Virus record (IMG/VR): IMGVR_UViG_3300037485_000601
Location: 1-27,832 of that record
Length of the DNA: 27,832 nucleotides
Strand: one strand, 5' to 3'
Source of the DNA: a virus
Positions 6,406-14,409 of the stretch are shown here, piece by piece (position 1 is the first letter of the stretch; every line of letters starts with the position of its first letter). Position numbers and translations under genes: made by a program. A model generated the notes under the pieces. It was not told where the DNA came from. It saw nothing but the letters and a program-made list of their open reading frames with translations, and did no database searches.

Positions 6406-6780
6406 TTAATCGTCTATATATATAAAGTTTTCGTTTTCCTCGTTAGGAGAAATGTATTGTGTAAATGGATTTGACTCTTGAGTTCCTTCCAATACGACCA
6501 TTCCATTGAAAACCTTGCTGTTATTATCACCATCACCGTATATGTTCAACACATACTGACCCAAATAGTTTAGGTCATTAGTTGCTAAATTTAAATAAAT
6601 TTCACAATACCTAATGTTAGAAAAATACTGCGCAGGATTAGATAAATTAACTGTATAAACCTTAGATTCTTTACTCATTACATGTGTAAAATCCAAAGTA
6701 TAAGTAGAAAATGTATCCCTACTATTATTGTTTATGTTTAGAACTAGTGTGTTCTGTTGTGCTTTTTGTAAGTATAACAT
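6406..6780 (-). CDS. Small beta-rich virion-associated protein (124 aa)
   Basis: The 124-residue product starts MLYLQKAQQNTLVLNINNN and is predicted nearly all beta (YTLDFTHVMSKESKVYTVNL and YLGQYVLNIYGDGDNN), ending in an acidic tail (ENENFIYIDD). Proteins of this kind occur repeatedly beside structural genes in Bacteroidota phages. I cannot name the function; a capsid decoration, neck or fibre-attachment role is possible. It is preceded by a terminator (6832-6855) and then by a leader motif (6786-6808) nearly identical to one before the gene at 27285, so it may begin a separate transcription unit carrying the portal and connector genes. Confidence 0.65.
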   Translation of the reverse strand: MLYLQKAQQNTLVLNINNNSRDTFSTYTLDFTHVMSKESKVYTVNLSNPAQYFSNIRYCEIYLNLATNDLNYLGQYVLNIYGDGDNNSKVFNGMVVLEGTQESNPFTQYISPNEENENFIYIDD

Positions 6781-6785
6781 AGTAA

Positions 6786-6808
6786 TCTCTCAATATTAAA
6801 TATAAAAA
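6786..6808 (-). promoter_or_regulatory. Repeated leader motif, copy 1
   Basis: Plus-strand core AATATTAAATATAAAAA with TCTCTC next to it, directly upstream of the minus-strand gene starting at 6780. It matches the copy at 27288-27310 at 22 of 23 positions. On the minus strand it contains TATATTTA, a near match to the host -7 element. It follows a strong terminator, which favours a promoter over a plain ribosome-binding leader. Confidence 0.5.
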
Positions 6809-6831
6809 AAGTTAATTTGAATTGGTAGAAT

Positions 6832-6855
6832 AAAAAAAAGGGGCCAGATGGCCCC
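6832..6855 (-). terminator. Intrinsic terminator after the tube-like gene
   Basis: A perfect GGGGCC-loop-GGCCCC stem with a 4-nt loop (6840-6855) is followed on the minus strand by eight T residues (6839-6832). It lies about 40 nt after the stop of the gene at 6897 and separates the capsid/tube genes from the portal block. Confidence 0.93.
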
Positions 6856-6896
6856 AATTTTGTTAGAGATATAGAAATTCGGTATAAAACCTACTA

Positions 6897-7445
6897 TTAT
6901 CCTACAATAGATACTCCAGTGAATACTGATGAAAGTGCTCCTGAAATAACTCTTGCTGGTTCTGGTTCTTGACCTGTGAAAATCATTTCAAAACCATTTC
7001 TATCACCGTATGCTGTACCAGTTGCTGCTGAACCACCTGATAAGTACATACCGTTTACTTGACCTAAGTAATACTGAGTATCGTTTTGGTCAATTGCGAT
7101 AATTTCTAATTGGTCATTTTGACCTAAGATTAACAATTGGTTTCTCTTATCTTGGTCGTACTTATACAAAATTGCTGTAAGTACTTGCTCCCAGAATACA
7201 GTTCCGTTTTCAAAATTCTTTGTAGTATTTTGTGCTAAAGAACTTGTGTTTCTTTTTAATTCAAATCCGTAAAGTACGGTTGAAGATGCTGAAGTTGCTC
7301 CGGTGATTGCTCCTGATGCGTTATAGGTTAAACCTGTAACACCACCATTTGTAGTACCTGAACCACCTACGATGTATATTTTTTTAATACCACCGATACC
7401 ATCAGAACATCCTAACGCTACTCCACTTGATATATAACAAGACAT
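6897..7445 (-). CDS. Putative tail tube or capsid-associated structural protein (182 aa)
   Basis: The 182-residue protein begins MSCYISSGVALGCSDGIGGI and KKIYIVGGSG. It has a central region GFELKRNTSSLAQNTTKN with NGTVFWEQVLTAILYKYDQ, and ends in NGFEMIFTGQEPEPARVI. I recognise this as a family found directly after the major capsid gene in many Bacteroidota phages. The length, the beta-rich pattern and the C-terminal GFEM-F-G-EPEPA strand fit a major tail tube subunit, but this is inference; a capsid-associated protein is the alternative. Strong expression is likely, as it sits between the capsid gene and a strong terminator. The Gly/Ser/Thr-rich segment (residues 27-58) is probably a loop. 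Confidence 0.65.
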   Translation of the reverse strand: MSCYISSGVALGCSDGIGGIKKIYIVGGSGTTNGGVTGLTYNASGAITGATSASSTVLYGFELKRNTSSLAQNTTKNFENGTVFWEQVLTAILYKYDQDKRNQLLILGQNDQLEIIAIDQNDTQYYLGQVNGMYLSGGSAATGTAYGDRNGFEMIFTGQEPEPARVISGALSSVFTGVSIVG

Positions 7446-7484
7446 AATTTATATGTTTAATTTTTAGTTTATTTTTTTAATAAT

Positions 7485-7503
7485 GGTGGGACTTTCACCC
7501 ACC
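7485..7503. other. Hairpin between capsid and tube-like genes
   Basis: GGTGGG (7485-7490) pairs perfectly with CCCACC (7498-7503) around 7 nt. In the direction of the genes (minus) it is followed by ATTATTAAA, not a T run; the T run lies on the plus strand. It is therefore a poor terminator for the capsid message and may act in RNA processing or stability. Confidence 0.5.
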
Positions 7504-7519
7504 AGTTTTTTTATTTAGA

Positions 7520-8500
7520 TTAAGATAAACCGTTAGTTGCGAAGTATGCTGTTGAACCAAACTTTGCGATGGTTACACCGTAGTTGTAGTTTGCTCTCAA
7601 ACGTAATTCATCAAAATCTTTTGAGTACCAGATTACTAATTTCTCGTGGTCAGACAATAAGTCAAAACCAATTACGATGTACTCACGAGGTCCGATTACT
7701 ACTTGGTTAGAACCGTTCAAACCGATAGTTGGAACAACTTTTACGTTTGTAGAAGGATGAGTTGCCTCTAACATTGAAGTAATATCAGTAGAACCGATAT
7801 AGTTCATGAAGAAGTTTGCTCTTACCAATGCTTGTACATATAAACGGAAGTTACCGTAAGACATGAAAACAACTAAGTCTTCACGACTCATTGCGTTGTC
7901 ATCAAGAACGTTGATTAATTTATCAACCTCTGTGATTGGGTTACCACTTGTACCGTAAGATGCGGATGAACTGAAAGTTGTACCACTTGAAGATGCTACA
8001 CCTGTTTGACCTGATGCGATCAAAGTCTTTAAACCATTGAAACAAGATGAAGTTGTACCAGTTGCTCCAGTACTTGCTTGCCATAATTGTTGCTCAATTC
8101 TTTGTTGAATTTGTTTAACTTTTAAGTCAGCAATTTGTTGTTCAAACGGAACTGTCTCAGAAGTTTGACCTGGTGCCATTAACATTGATTGGTATGTATC
8201 ATACAAATCTTTGTAACATAGTGCCTCGTTGTACTTCTCAGGACAAGTTGTAATGTTTGATTGAGTGAAGGTAGTTGTTGAACCTGTTGGTTGCCATCCA
8301 CAAGTACCATCTTGGAATAACGCAGTTGAGTTTAAAAGGTTCAATGCTTGAGTACCTTTTATACCTAAACGTACGTTTGCGTATTTTGCGGTAGTTCCAC
8401 CGATTAACGCCTTTGAAAGTAATTCACCACCAACTTGGTCAACGTAAGAACCGATAGAGGCTACGTCATAAGCGAATTGTTCTTTTGATAAAATTTTCAT
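7520..8500 (-). CDS. Major capsid protein (HK97-like fold)
   Basis: The 326-residue protein has the length and pattern of Bacteroidota phage capsid proteins. The N-terminal helical stretch reads SKEQFAYDVASIGSYVDQVG. An E-loop/spine region contains VPFEQQIADLKVKQIQQRIE and EQQLWQAS. The A-domain carries DKLINVLDDNAMSREDLVVF and MSYGNFRLYVQALVRANFF. The C-terminal part, with TNVKVVPTIGLNGSNQVVIG and DELRLRANYNYGV, ends the fold. It builds the icosahedral shell. Context supports it: the scaffold-like gene lies 18 nt upstream and the protease gene is just beyond, although a plus-strand gene separates the two. No delta-domain is fused to this chain, in line with a separate scaffold. An unusual Cys cluster (C67, C85, C95) is near the N-terminus. 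Confidence 0.85.
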   Translation of the reverse strand: MKILSKEQFAYDVASIGSYVDQVGGELLSKALIGGTTAKYANVRLGIKGTQALNLLNSTALFQDGTCGWQPTGSTTTFTQSNITTCPEKYNEALCYKDLYDTYQSMLMAPGQTSETVPFEQQIADLKVKQIQQRIEQQLWQASTGATGTTSSCFNGLKTLIASGQTGVASSSGTTFSSSASYGTSGNPITEVDKLINVLDDNAMSREDLVVFMSYGNFRLYVQALVRANFFMNYIGSTDITSMLEATHPSTNVKVVPTIGLNGSNQVVIGPREYIVIGFDLLSDHEKLVIWYSKDFDELRLRANYNYGVTIAKFGSTAYFATNGLS

Positions 8501-8518
8501 AATTATTTTATTTGTTTT

Positions 8519-9268
8519 TTATTTGTTATTTTTTCTTAATTCAGCAATCATATCTAATTTAGATTGAATTGCGTCATCATTATTTGTTGATTTGTTAAAA
8601 TCAGTTTTACCATCAGAGATTTTTTTACCTGCTGGTTCTTTTTTAAATGCGTTAAACTCATTTTGTAATGAATTATAACTTTCTTCCATGTCAGACATTT
8701 TTTGTCCAACCCTTTTAACGAAGTCTTGTAACATTTCCATAATTTCTTTTTCCATAGAAACTTCAGGTGCTTTTACTTCAACCTCTACTTCAGGTGATTT
8801 ACCTTCTTCAAGGTCATCTACCATTTCTTCAACTTTTGCGATAATACCGTCTTTGGTTTCAATTTTACTTCCGTCCTCAAGTTCATGTACTCCATCTGGT
8901 GCTGGAACTTCAGCATCACCTTGAACTACTACAACCTTGGCTCCTTCTACTAAACTATCACCTGAAACTTTTACTACCGTTCCGTCGGCTAACTTTGCGT
9001 CAAGGAAAATCTCTTTTACTGTTTCAATTTTTCCGTCTTTAACTTCTATTTCAAAGTTTTCAACTAGTCTGAATGAACCATCTTCTAACGCAACACGCTC
9101 AAACTCCTCATTAATCTTGGTAATTTCCTCACCTTCAACTAAAGATTTTGTTTCAACTATTGTATTATCTTCCAATTTGAAAGATTTTAAAGTAGGTTGT
9201 TCAGCCATAAATCCAAATTGAACCATTAATTTTTTAATCTCTTGAATGGCATTTTTAGAATTTGACAT
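8519..9268 (-). CDS. Scaffold-like protein with duplicated beta domain
   Basis: The 249-residue acidic protein has two copies of a beta-hairpin module of about 60 residues (28-86 and 89-148). Each holds a K-L-x-D-x-T/G strand, SLVEG, LEDGS and a final KDG-I-x-x-V-x-E. After an acidic linker (150-170), residues 172-212 form a coiled coil (MEKEIMEMLQDFVKRVG), and the tail (residues 226-249) ends in a basic LRKNNK. An acidic, helical protein directly before the capsid gene fits a scaffold or capsid-assembly chaperone; the beta modules recall lipoyl-like hairpins and might instead decorate the shell. The upstream spacer (9269-9347) is extremely AT-rich. The leftward half of the palindrome at 9387-9409 could promote this gene. 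Confidence 0.6.
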   Translation of the reverse strand: MSNSKNAIQEIKKLMVQFGFMAEQPTLKSFKLEDNTIVETKSLVEGEEITKINEEFERVALEDGSFRLVENFEIEVKDGKIETVKEIFLDAKLADGTVVKVSGDSLVEGAKVVVVQGDAEVPAPDGVHELEDGSKIETKDGIIAKVEEMVDDLEEGKSPEVEVEVKAPEVSMEKEIMEMLQDFVKRVGQKMSDMEESYNSLQNEFNAFKKEPAGKKISDGKTDFNKSTNNDDAIQSKLDMIAELRKNNK

Positions 9269-9364
9269 AATTTTATTTTGTTTTTATTTTTATTACTCTA
9301 CCTATATATATAAAATCTCATATATATTACCAGATTTATTTTTTTAAATGTGGATAACTTTTTT

Positions 9365-9395
9365 TTGGTGGTTTCAAAAAAAGTACTTATCTTTG
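9365..9395 (+). promoter_or_regulatory. Promoter of the inserted plus-strand gene
   Basis: TTG (9365-9367) and TATCTTTG (9388-9395) are separated by 20 nt. The -7 element matches TAnnTTTG at every fixed base. The predicted start is about 9401, which places the ATG at 9447 after a leader of about 45 nt and rules out a start at 9348. Confidence 0.75.
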
Positions 9396-9409
9396 TGGAA
9401 CAAAGATAA
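9387..9409. promoter_or_regulatory. Palindromic operator over the -7 element
   Basis: TTATCTTTG (9387-9395), a 5-nt spacer, then CAAAGATAA (9401-9409) form a perfect inverted repeat. Each arm contains TATCTTTG, so both strands carry a complete -7 element facing the other. It may be a repressor site covering the promoter, or two overlapping opposed promoters serving the inserted gene and the scaffold/capsid genes. Confidence 0.6.
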
Positions 9410-9446
9410 AGTCGGGGACAGGACAAAATCTGAACACAAAATAGTT

Positions 9447-9881
9447 ATGACATATGATAAACAACTTGAAACCATTTACAATTGGTATTGGGGTAATGTT
9501 ACAAAACTTTATTCCGCTTGGGAAGATTTTTTAGAAGAAAAGTATTATTCTCAGTTAAATGATAATCCTAATTTAAAACCCCCTAAAAGAGAGATTTTCT
9601 TTTTTAGAATGTTTATTGCTACCGTTCTTAATGAAGATGAGGAAGGTAATGATGATATTGAAAATTATACTTGTTTAAGTACGCTTATGTCCTTTCTTCA
9701 AATTGAGGGACAACCTTATATTAAAAAATGTAAAAATTTAAAAAATGAACAAAGAGGTGATATGATTTTTCCTAAACTATTAAAAATGTATTTTCAAAAA
9801 AGACAAAAAATGGGATGGAAAAAATTTGAAAAACATTATCTTACTAAATGGAATGAATTAGGTAGACCTATGGATGAATAA
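9447..9881 (+). CDS. Moron-like protein of unknown function (144 aa)
   Basis: I place the start at the ATG at 9447 (MTYDKQLETIYNWYWGNVTK), because the promoter at 9365-9395 lies inside the longer reading frame that begins at 9348. The product is 144 residues, helical, aromatic-rich (NWYWGNVTKLYSAWEDFL), with a basic C-terminal half (LLKMYFQKRQKMGWKKFE). No signal peptide, membrane segment or family is recognised. The gene has its own promoter, an operator-like palindrome and a terminator (9883-9913), and runs against the virion genes on both sides, between protease and scaffold. This is the classic layout of a moron, a gene often expressed from a prophage and giving superinfection exclusion or another host benefit; that role is inference from layout alone. 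Confidence 0.7.
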   Translation: MTYDKQLETIYNWYWGNVTKLYSAWEDFLEEKYYSQLNDNPNLKPPKREIFFFRMFIATVLNEDEEGNDDIENYTCLSTLMSFLQIEGQPYIKKCKNLKNEQRGDMIFPKLLKMYFQKRQKMGWKKFEKHYLTKWNELGRPMDE

Positions 9882-9882
9882 C

Positions 9883-9913
9883 AATAAACCCCTCTTATGA
9901 GGGGTTTATTTTT
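9883..9913. terminator. Bidirectional terminator after the moron-like gene
   Basis: AATAAACCCCTC (9883-9894) pairs perfectly over 12 bp with GAGGGGTTTATT (9899-9910) around TTAT, followed by TTT on the plus strand. It starts 2 nt after the plus-strand stop and reaches the last codon of the minus-strand protease gene, so one hairpin serves both converging genes. Confidence 0.92.
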
Positions 9914-11441
9914 AATCTTCAATGTTTTTTAATATTTCACTTACTTTATATAGGAACATTTCTTCTTTGGTAAACGCTTTAACTTCTTCAAAATAACCTG
10001 ATACCGAGAATCCATTTAAACCACCATTTTTAATTTTATCCCATACTTGGTCGTTCTTAATTTTCATGGATACAAACCACGTACCCACTGGTGTCGATTC
10101 ATACCCATATTTTGATGATTTATCCTGTTCATTTTCCTTAATCCATGACTCAATTACATATACATCTTTAACCGCTTTACCGTTATGATTTTCATCATTA
10201 TTGTCGATGTACTTGTTTCTCATGTATTTCTCAGCAATCATCTTAATTGTTTCAGCGCTGAAGAACACATAATAAGGATTACCCATTGAGTCTTTTCTGA
10301 ATATCTTTAAGTCAGGAACCATTGCTGGTCCGACAATAATTCTTTTCTCTTCGTTCTCAACTTGGAAATGTTGTTTGGACATCTTCTCCCTCTCAATTGA
10401 ATTAATCTTTGACTCAGCCCAAGATAATGCTGACTTACCACCCCAACTATCGTACATCAATTTACCACAACCATCACCATATCCTTTTGAACTTTCTAAA
10501 TCTACTTCATGTCTTGATAGATATGAGTACATGCGTTTGATTGTATCTTCTGAAATTGGATTACCTTGAGCAAGGTCGTTTGCTCTTTGTTTACCCACGG
10601 CGGTCCCACAATCTCCCCATCCATTTTCCTCAACATATTTCAATACCGCCTTTGCGTTATTCTTAACACTATCAGGATAATCTGAATAACTATCAAACAT
10701 TGTTGGTTTAACTAATGATTTGGATATTGTATCACCCGATACTTCATCAACATATGATGGTAATGGATTTATATATTCAAACTGATTTGTCTTATTGAAT
10801 GATGGCCACTCAGGTACTCTTGTATCTGGTTGAGGATATCCTAATACATTTGTATTTAACCCTGTATCAACTCTACCTTTTCTATCTGATGATTTGATGT
10901 TAATATCTGTACCTCTTCTATATGTGATTTTAGACCACAAATGACGACAGTTATATCCACCTCTCCATACCATTGCTGGTGAACCTTCATCGTTTGTAAT
11001 AGTCTCTATATCCTCAATACGGAATACCCAGTTCTTTACCACTAAGTCTCTACAAAAATCTCTTGTAGTTTCTTTAATAGGAGAACCTGGTGCTTCAGGA
11101 TTTAAGATATACTTGTATCTAATTAGGTATTGGTCAGTATCTTCAAATGATGGTGCGTTTGGGTTTGCGTCAATAAAGTTTTCCTTACCGTTATATTCGG
11201 TCTTATAAACTTCCCAACCATCGTTTAATAGTTCTTCTTCGTTCTGTCCTTTGTCTAAGAACTTTTCCAAATAGACATTATCTTCTCCTTCAGGAATATG
11301 AAACTCCTCAGGTTTAATTTTGTTAAAGAACATCCAATTAATTTCAATTGCTGGTTCGTCAACAAGGGAAATACTATCAATTCCGGATAATTCATCATCT
11401 TCTTCTATTTTAAGTTCAAAAACTTTGTCTTTTCTTATCAT
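9912..11441 (-). CDS. XkdF-type prohead protease with a large inserted region
   Basis: The 509-residue protein begins with GIDSISLVDEPAIEINW (20-36) and ends (residues 355-492) with the rest of an XkdF-like domain. The latter includes IVGPAMVPDLKIFRKD, YYVFFSAETIKMIAEKY, the NDENHNG motif with H419, VIESW with S432, and TPVGTWFVSMKI. In the XkdF family as I know it these two parts are nearly adjacent; here about 310 residues separate them. The insert holds a MuF-like segment (TRDFCRDLV at 126-134, GGYNCRHLW at 161-169) and a second module (DYPDSVKNNAKAVLKYV, NGWGDCGTAVGKQRAND, GYGDGCGKLMYDSWGG; about 250-350). The protease would trim scaffold and capsid inside the prohead. The start lies after an AT-rich leader that resembles the repeated leader motif. 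Confidence 0.75.
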   Translation of the reverse strand: MIRKDKVFELKIEEDDELSGIDSISLVDEPAIEINWMFFNKIKPEEFHIPEGEDNVYLEKFLDKGQNEEELLNDGWEVYKTEYNGKENFIDANPNAPSFEDTDQYLIRYKYILNPEAPGSPIKETTRDFCRDLVVKNWVFRIEDIETITNDEGSPAMVWRGGYNCRHLWSKITYRRGTDINIKSSDRKGRVDTGLNTNVLGYPQPDTRVPEWPSFNKTNQFEYINPLPSYVDEVSGDTISKSLVKPTMFDSYSDYPDSVKNNAKAVLKYVEENGWGDCGTAVGKQRANDLAQGNPISEDTIKRMYSYLSRHEVDLESSKGYGDGCGKLMYDSWGGKSALSWAESKINSIEREKMSKQHFQVENEEKRIIVGPAMVPDLKIFRKDSMGNPYYVFFSAETIKMIAEKYMRNKYIDNNDENHNGKAVKDVYVIESWIKENEQDKSSKYGYESTPVGTWFVSMKIKNDQVWDKIKNGGLNGFSVSGYFEEVKAFTKEEMFLYKVSEILKNIED

Positions 11442-11467
11442 AATATTAAATATATAAAATTATAGTG

Positions 11468-14398
11468 TTATAATGTACTTAAGTCCTTTAGACGGGCTTG
11501 TTTTTCCATTTCACTCTTCATATCACTTGACACTACGTATGTCTTCATGACTAATGGTTGTCTATCTTGTGCCACATTTTGAACACTTGGATTATCAAAT
11601 CTTGATGACCCTGCTGCTCCTGGTATAAACGATGCTCCACCACCGTATTGATTCATTGCTGACAACATTGGACCAAACATGGATACCGCTCCTCTTGTCA
11701 TTACCGCCTCACCACCTTCAGCGTTAATCATGACACCACCTGCTGCTGATTTATGAGATGGTCCATCAATCATACCACCATCACCATAGTTTCTACCTAA
11801 AATATTACCTTGTTGTCCTGCTCCGCCAGAACCTCCACTTGCGTTAAATTCAGTTGATTTAATCTTACTGATTTGTACCGCTGTCATAATACCTAATGCC
11901 GCTGCGTTTGCTATCTTAACAATCCAATCAAATGGTGAAGGTAAGGTTGATGGTTGAGTTAATATTTGTATAATACCTGAGGCTGCGGATAATGCGGCGG
12001 TTGCGATTTGATACTTTTTGTTTTGTTCAAACGCCTTCTTCCTATCCTCCATGGATTTTTCGGTATTCTGAGATTCAAATTCATAGAAGGCTGCGAGTGC
12101 GCTGGTTACGTTTGCGAACGAATCCAACATTGCGGTTGCCACACCTGCGTATGCTTGAATCTTTTGATTCTGTAAATCCTTTAATTTTTGAGTATGTTCT
12201 TTTTCAATTACCTCAATTAAAAATGCGTTATCTCCTGCCGCTTTAAGTCTTGCCGCATAAGATAAGTTTTCAGCATCTTCAAGGTCTTGAAACATTTTAC
12301 CATATAACTTCTTCTCGGTTTCTGCTCTTCTTTCTAATAACGAAGAAATCGTTTCAAGTTCTTCAACATCAATCATGTTCATATTCTTGGCGTGTTGTTT
12401 TGCTAACGCCTCCGTAAATTCATAATTCTGTTCGTTACCTCTTTTTTGTTCTTCGTATCTTGCGTTCTCAATCTCCCTTAATTTGTCATATGCCTCAGCC
12501 GAAACTTGGTACATACCATCATATTCCATCTCAAGATTTGATATAATATTACCTAATTCTTCTTTGTCTATTGCTAGTATTTTCTCCCAATGCTGTGTTC
12601 TTGCCTCTTCTTCCTTATCTCTATTACCGTCAGCAAGTTTAAGATCTCTATCTAATTCTGATATTACTACATCTCTTTTTCTTTTATAAAAATCTTTACT
12701 GTTTGAAAGTTCTTCCCTAAGGTTTCTTTGTTCATCATTTATTTTTAATTGCTGATAATAAACATCTAATTGTAACTGTGCCTTTCTTTCATTTTCTTGG
12801 GCGACTTTAACTTCTGCTGCTTGTTTTTCTTTTAATTGTTTTGTTGTGCCACCAGCAAGTGCCACTTCTTCTCTTTCTTTTCTGTGTTGTTCTTGTAATA
12901 TAACTAAAGAGTCTTTTGCTGCTTGTAAATTACGGGCGTTATCTTCTTTAATTAATTGAGTAGATAATTCTAATATAATATTATTTCTTTCATTGACAGC
13001 AGCAATATCTTCTCTGGTATATTGTCTTTCAATTTTCTTTTTTTCCTCTAAATTTCTAGTATAAGTATAATCTTGTAAATCTCTATAATATATATCTAAT
13101 TCAGTTAATTCAGTTTGACTATCAATCAAAATTTGTTTTAATTCATCCTTATTTGCTATATTTGAATTTTCAATTTCTTTTAAATTACTTTTTACATTTT
13201 GAAGTTTCTTTTGGTTTGTATCACGCAACATGTTTAAATCAACAATACTTTGTGCGTTTTTCAATTCCATTAATGCTCTATTACTCTCTCTTTCATTATC
13301 AACAATATTAGTATATGATTCAGTTTGTATAGTATCTAGTTCATTTAATCTTTTACTTCTATCAATATTTGATTTTAAATTTAACTCATTTATTTTGTTG
13401 TTATATTCTTGTTTTGCTATTAATAAATCTCTTTGTCTTTCTAATTCATTACTATACTCACCATCAACAATTTCTTTTTGTCTTTTGGCATAATCATTTT
13501 CAATTTTTAATCTTTCAGCCAAATTTTGAGATAAGGCGGAGTTAAAATTATTTAATATTGCCTCTTGAAATTTTAATTGTTTTTCAAGATTAACTGACAT
13601 TTTATTTAATCCTTTATCCGTACCACCAAATGCTGATGCCACAGCGCTAATTGCTCCTGCTAACAAATTCATTGCCCCAACAACCACATTTAATATAAAA
13701 TCGGTTATTGGTTTTAATGCGTCAAAAAATGAACCAACTGCGTCTTGTACGGCCGCGAAGGCTGCTTGTAATGGTTGAAATGATTTTGCTGCTTTCATTA
13801 CTGCCGCCACCAAAGTAACCAATAGTCCAACTAAGAAACCAACCAAACTGGTTTTAAGAATTTGGTCAAAACCTTTAAATCCTAAACCTAAAGATTTAAA
13901 TGCTGAACTTGCGTTCTGTGAAACACTTTCAAATGTTTGTAAACCTCTACCAATCATTCCAATTGGACCAGGTATTTGTGCTAAGGTATCATCTAAATCC
14001 TGACTACTTCTAACTAATTGTTCTTGGGCGTCTCTTAATGCGGCAATCTTTTTTCTGTTATTCTCATATTCTTCTGAGTTTTTCTTTCCTTGTGCCTCTA
14101 ATTCTACTTGAACTTTGATTAAATCAGAAATCTGTGCTCTATATGATTTAACATCATTTTCCCCTTGTTTTAATTCATCATCAAATTCACCAACAGACTT
14201 TTTGGCCTCTTTCCATGCCTTATCTGCCGCCTTAATCTCAGCGTTAAGAACCTTATAACGAGGGTCATTTAGTGGTAGTGCTTGTAAGTCTTTCTTGGCT
14301 TCTTTTACTACCTTATCGAAATCTTTGAATGATATTTTTGCTAGGTCTAATTGTTTACCGTTAACTTTAATATCAAAATTTATATCTTTTGTGGCCAT
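11468..14398 (-). CDS. Tail tape measure protein
   Basis: The 976-residue protein has the usual tape-measure build. An N-terminal coiled coil (residues 20-140) is followed by two hydrophobic stretches (about 182-203, SLVGFLVGLLVTLVAAV; and 227-258). A very long coiled-coil region with KRQKEIVDGEYSNELERQRD follows (about 265-745), then a hydrophobic C-terminal region. The Gly-rich tail contains GDGGMIDGPSHKSAAGGVM and NAEGGEAVMTRGAVSMFGPM, typical of phage tape measures. At roughly 0.15 nm per residue it predicts a tail near 145 nm, in line with a long flexible siphovirus tail. It scaffolds tube assembly and enters the host membrane at ejection. No peptidoglycan hydrolase domain is visible. 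The protease gene follows after 26 nt. Confidence 0.9.
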   Translation of the reverse strand: MATKDINFDIKVNGKQLDLAKISFKDFDKVVKEAKKDLQALPLNDPRYKVLNAEIKAADKAWKEAKKSVGEFDDELKQGENDVKSYRAQISDLIKVQVELEAQGKKNSEEYENNRKKIAALRDAQEQLVRSSQDLDDTLAQIPGPIGMIGRGLQTFESVSQNASSAFKSLGLGFKGFDQILKTSLVGFLVGLLVTLVAAVMKAAKSFQPLQAAFAAVQDAVGSFFDALKPITDFILNVVVGAMNLLAGAISAVASAFGGTDKGLNKMSVNLEKQLKFQEAILNNFNSALSQNLAERLKIENDYAKRQKEIVDGEYSNELERQRDLLIAKQEYNNKINELNLKSNIDRSKRLNELDTIQTESYTNIVDNERESNRALMELKNAQSIVDLNMLRDTNQKKLQNVKSNLKEIENSNIANKDELKQILIDSQTELTELDIYYRDLQDYTYTRNLEEKKKIERQYTREDIAAVNERNNIILELSTQLIKEDNARNLQAAKDSLVILQEQHRKEREEVALAGGTTKQLKEKQAAEVKVAQENERKAQLQLDVYYQQLKINDEQRNLREELSNSKDFYKRKRDVVISELDRDLKLADGNRDKEEEARTQHWEKILAIDKEELGNIISNLEMEYDGMYQVSAEAYDKLREIENARYEEQKRGNEQNYEFTEALAKQHAKNMNMIDVEELETISSLLERRAETEKKLYGKMFQDLEDAENLSYAARLKAAGDNAFLIEVIEKEHTQKLKDLQNQKIQAYAGVATAMLDSFANVTSALAAFYEFESQNTEKSMEDRKKAFEQNKKYQIATAALSAASGIIQILTQPSTLPSPFDWIVKIANAAALGIMTAVQISKIKSTEFNASGGSGGAGQQGNILGRNYGDGGMIDGPSHKSAAGGVMINAEGGEAVMTRGAVSMFGPMLSAMNQYGGGASFIPGAAGSSRFDNPSVQNVAQDRQPLVMKTYVVSSDMKSEMEKQARLKDLSTL

Positions 14399-14409
14399 AT
14401 TCTATTTTT

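Noticed and set aside
9349-9357. Perfect DnaA box (TTATCCACA on the minus strand) beside an AT-rich stretch
   Set aside because: It is a single site; another perfect copy at 5732-5740 lies in the portal coding sequence, so chance is enough. The iterons at 2411 are a better origin candidate.
9348-9446. Longer start for the plus-strand gene (MWITFFWWFQKKY)
   Set aside because: The stretch contains the TTG-N20-TATCTTTG promoter and its palindrome; transcription would begin after this start codon.
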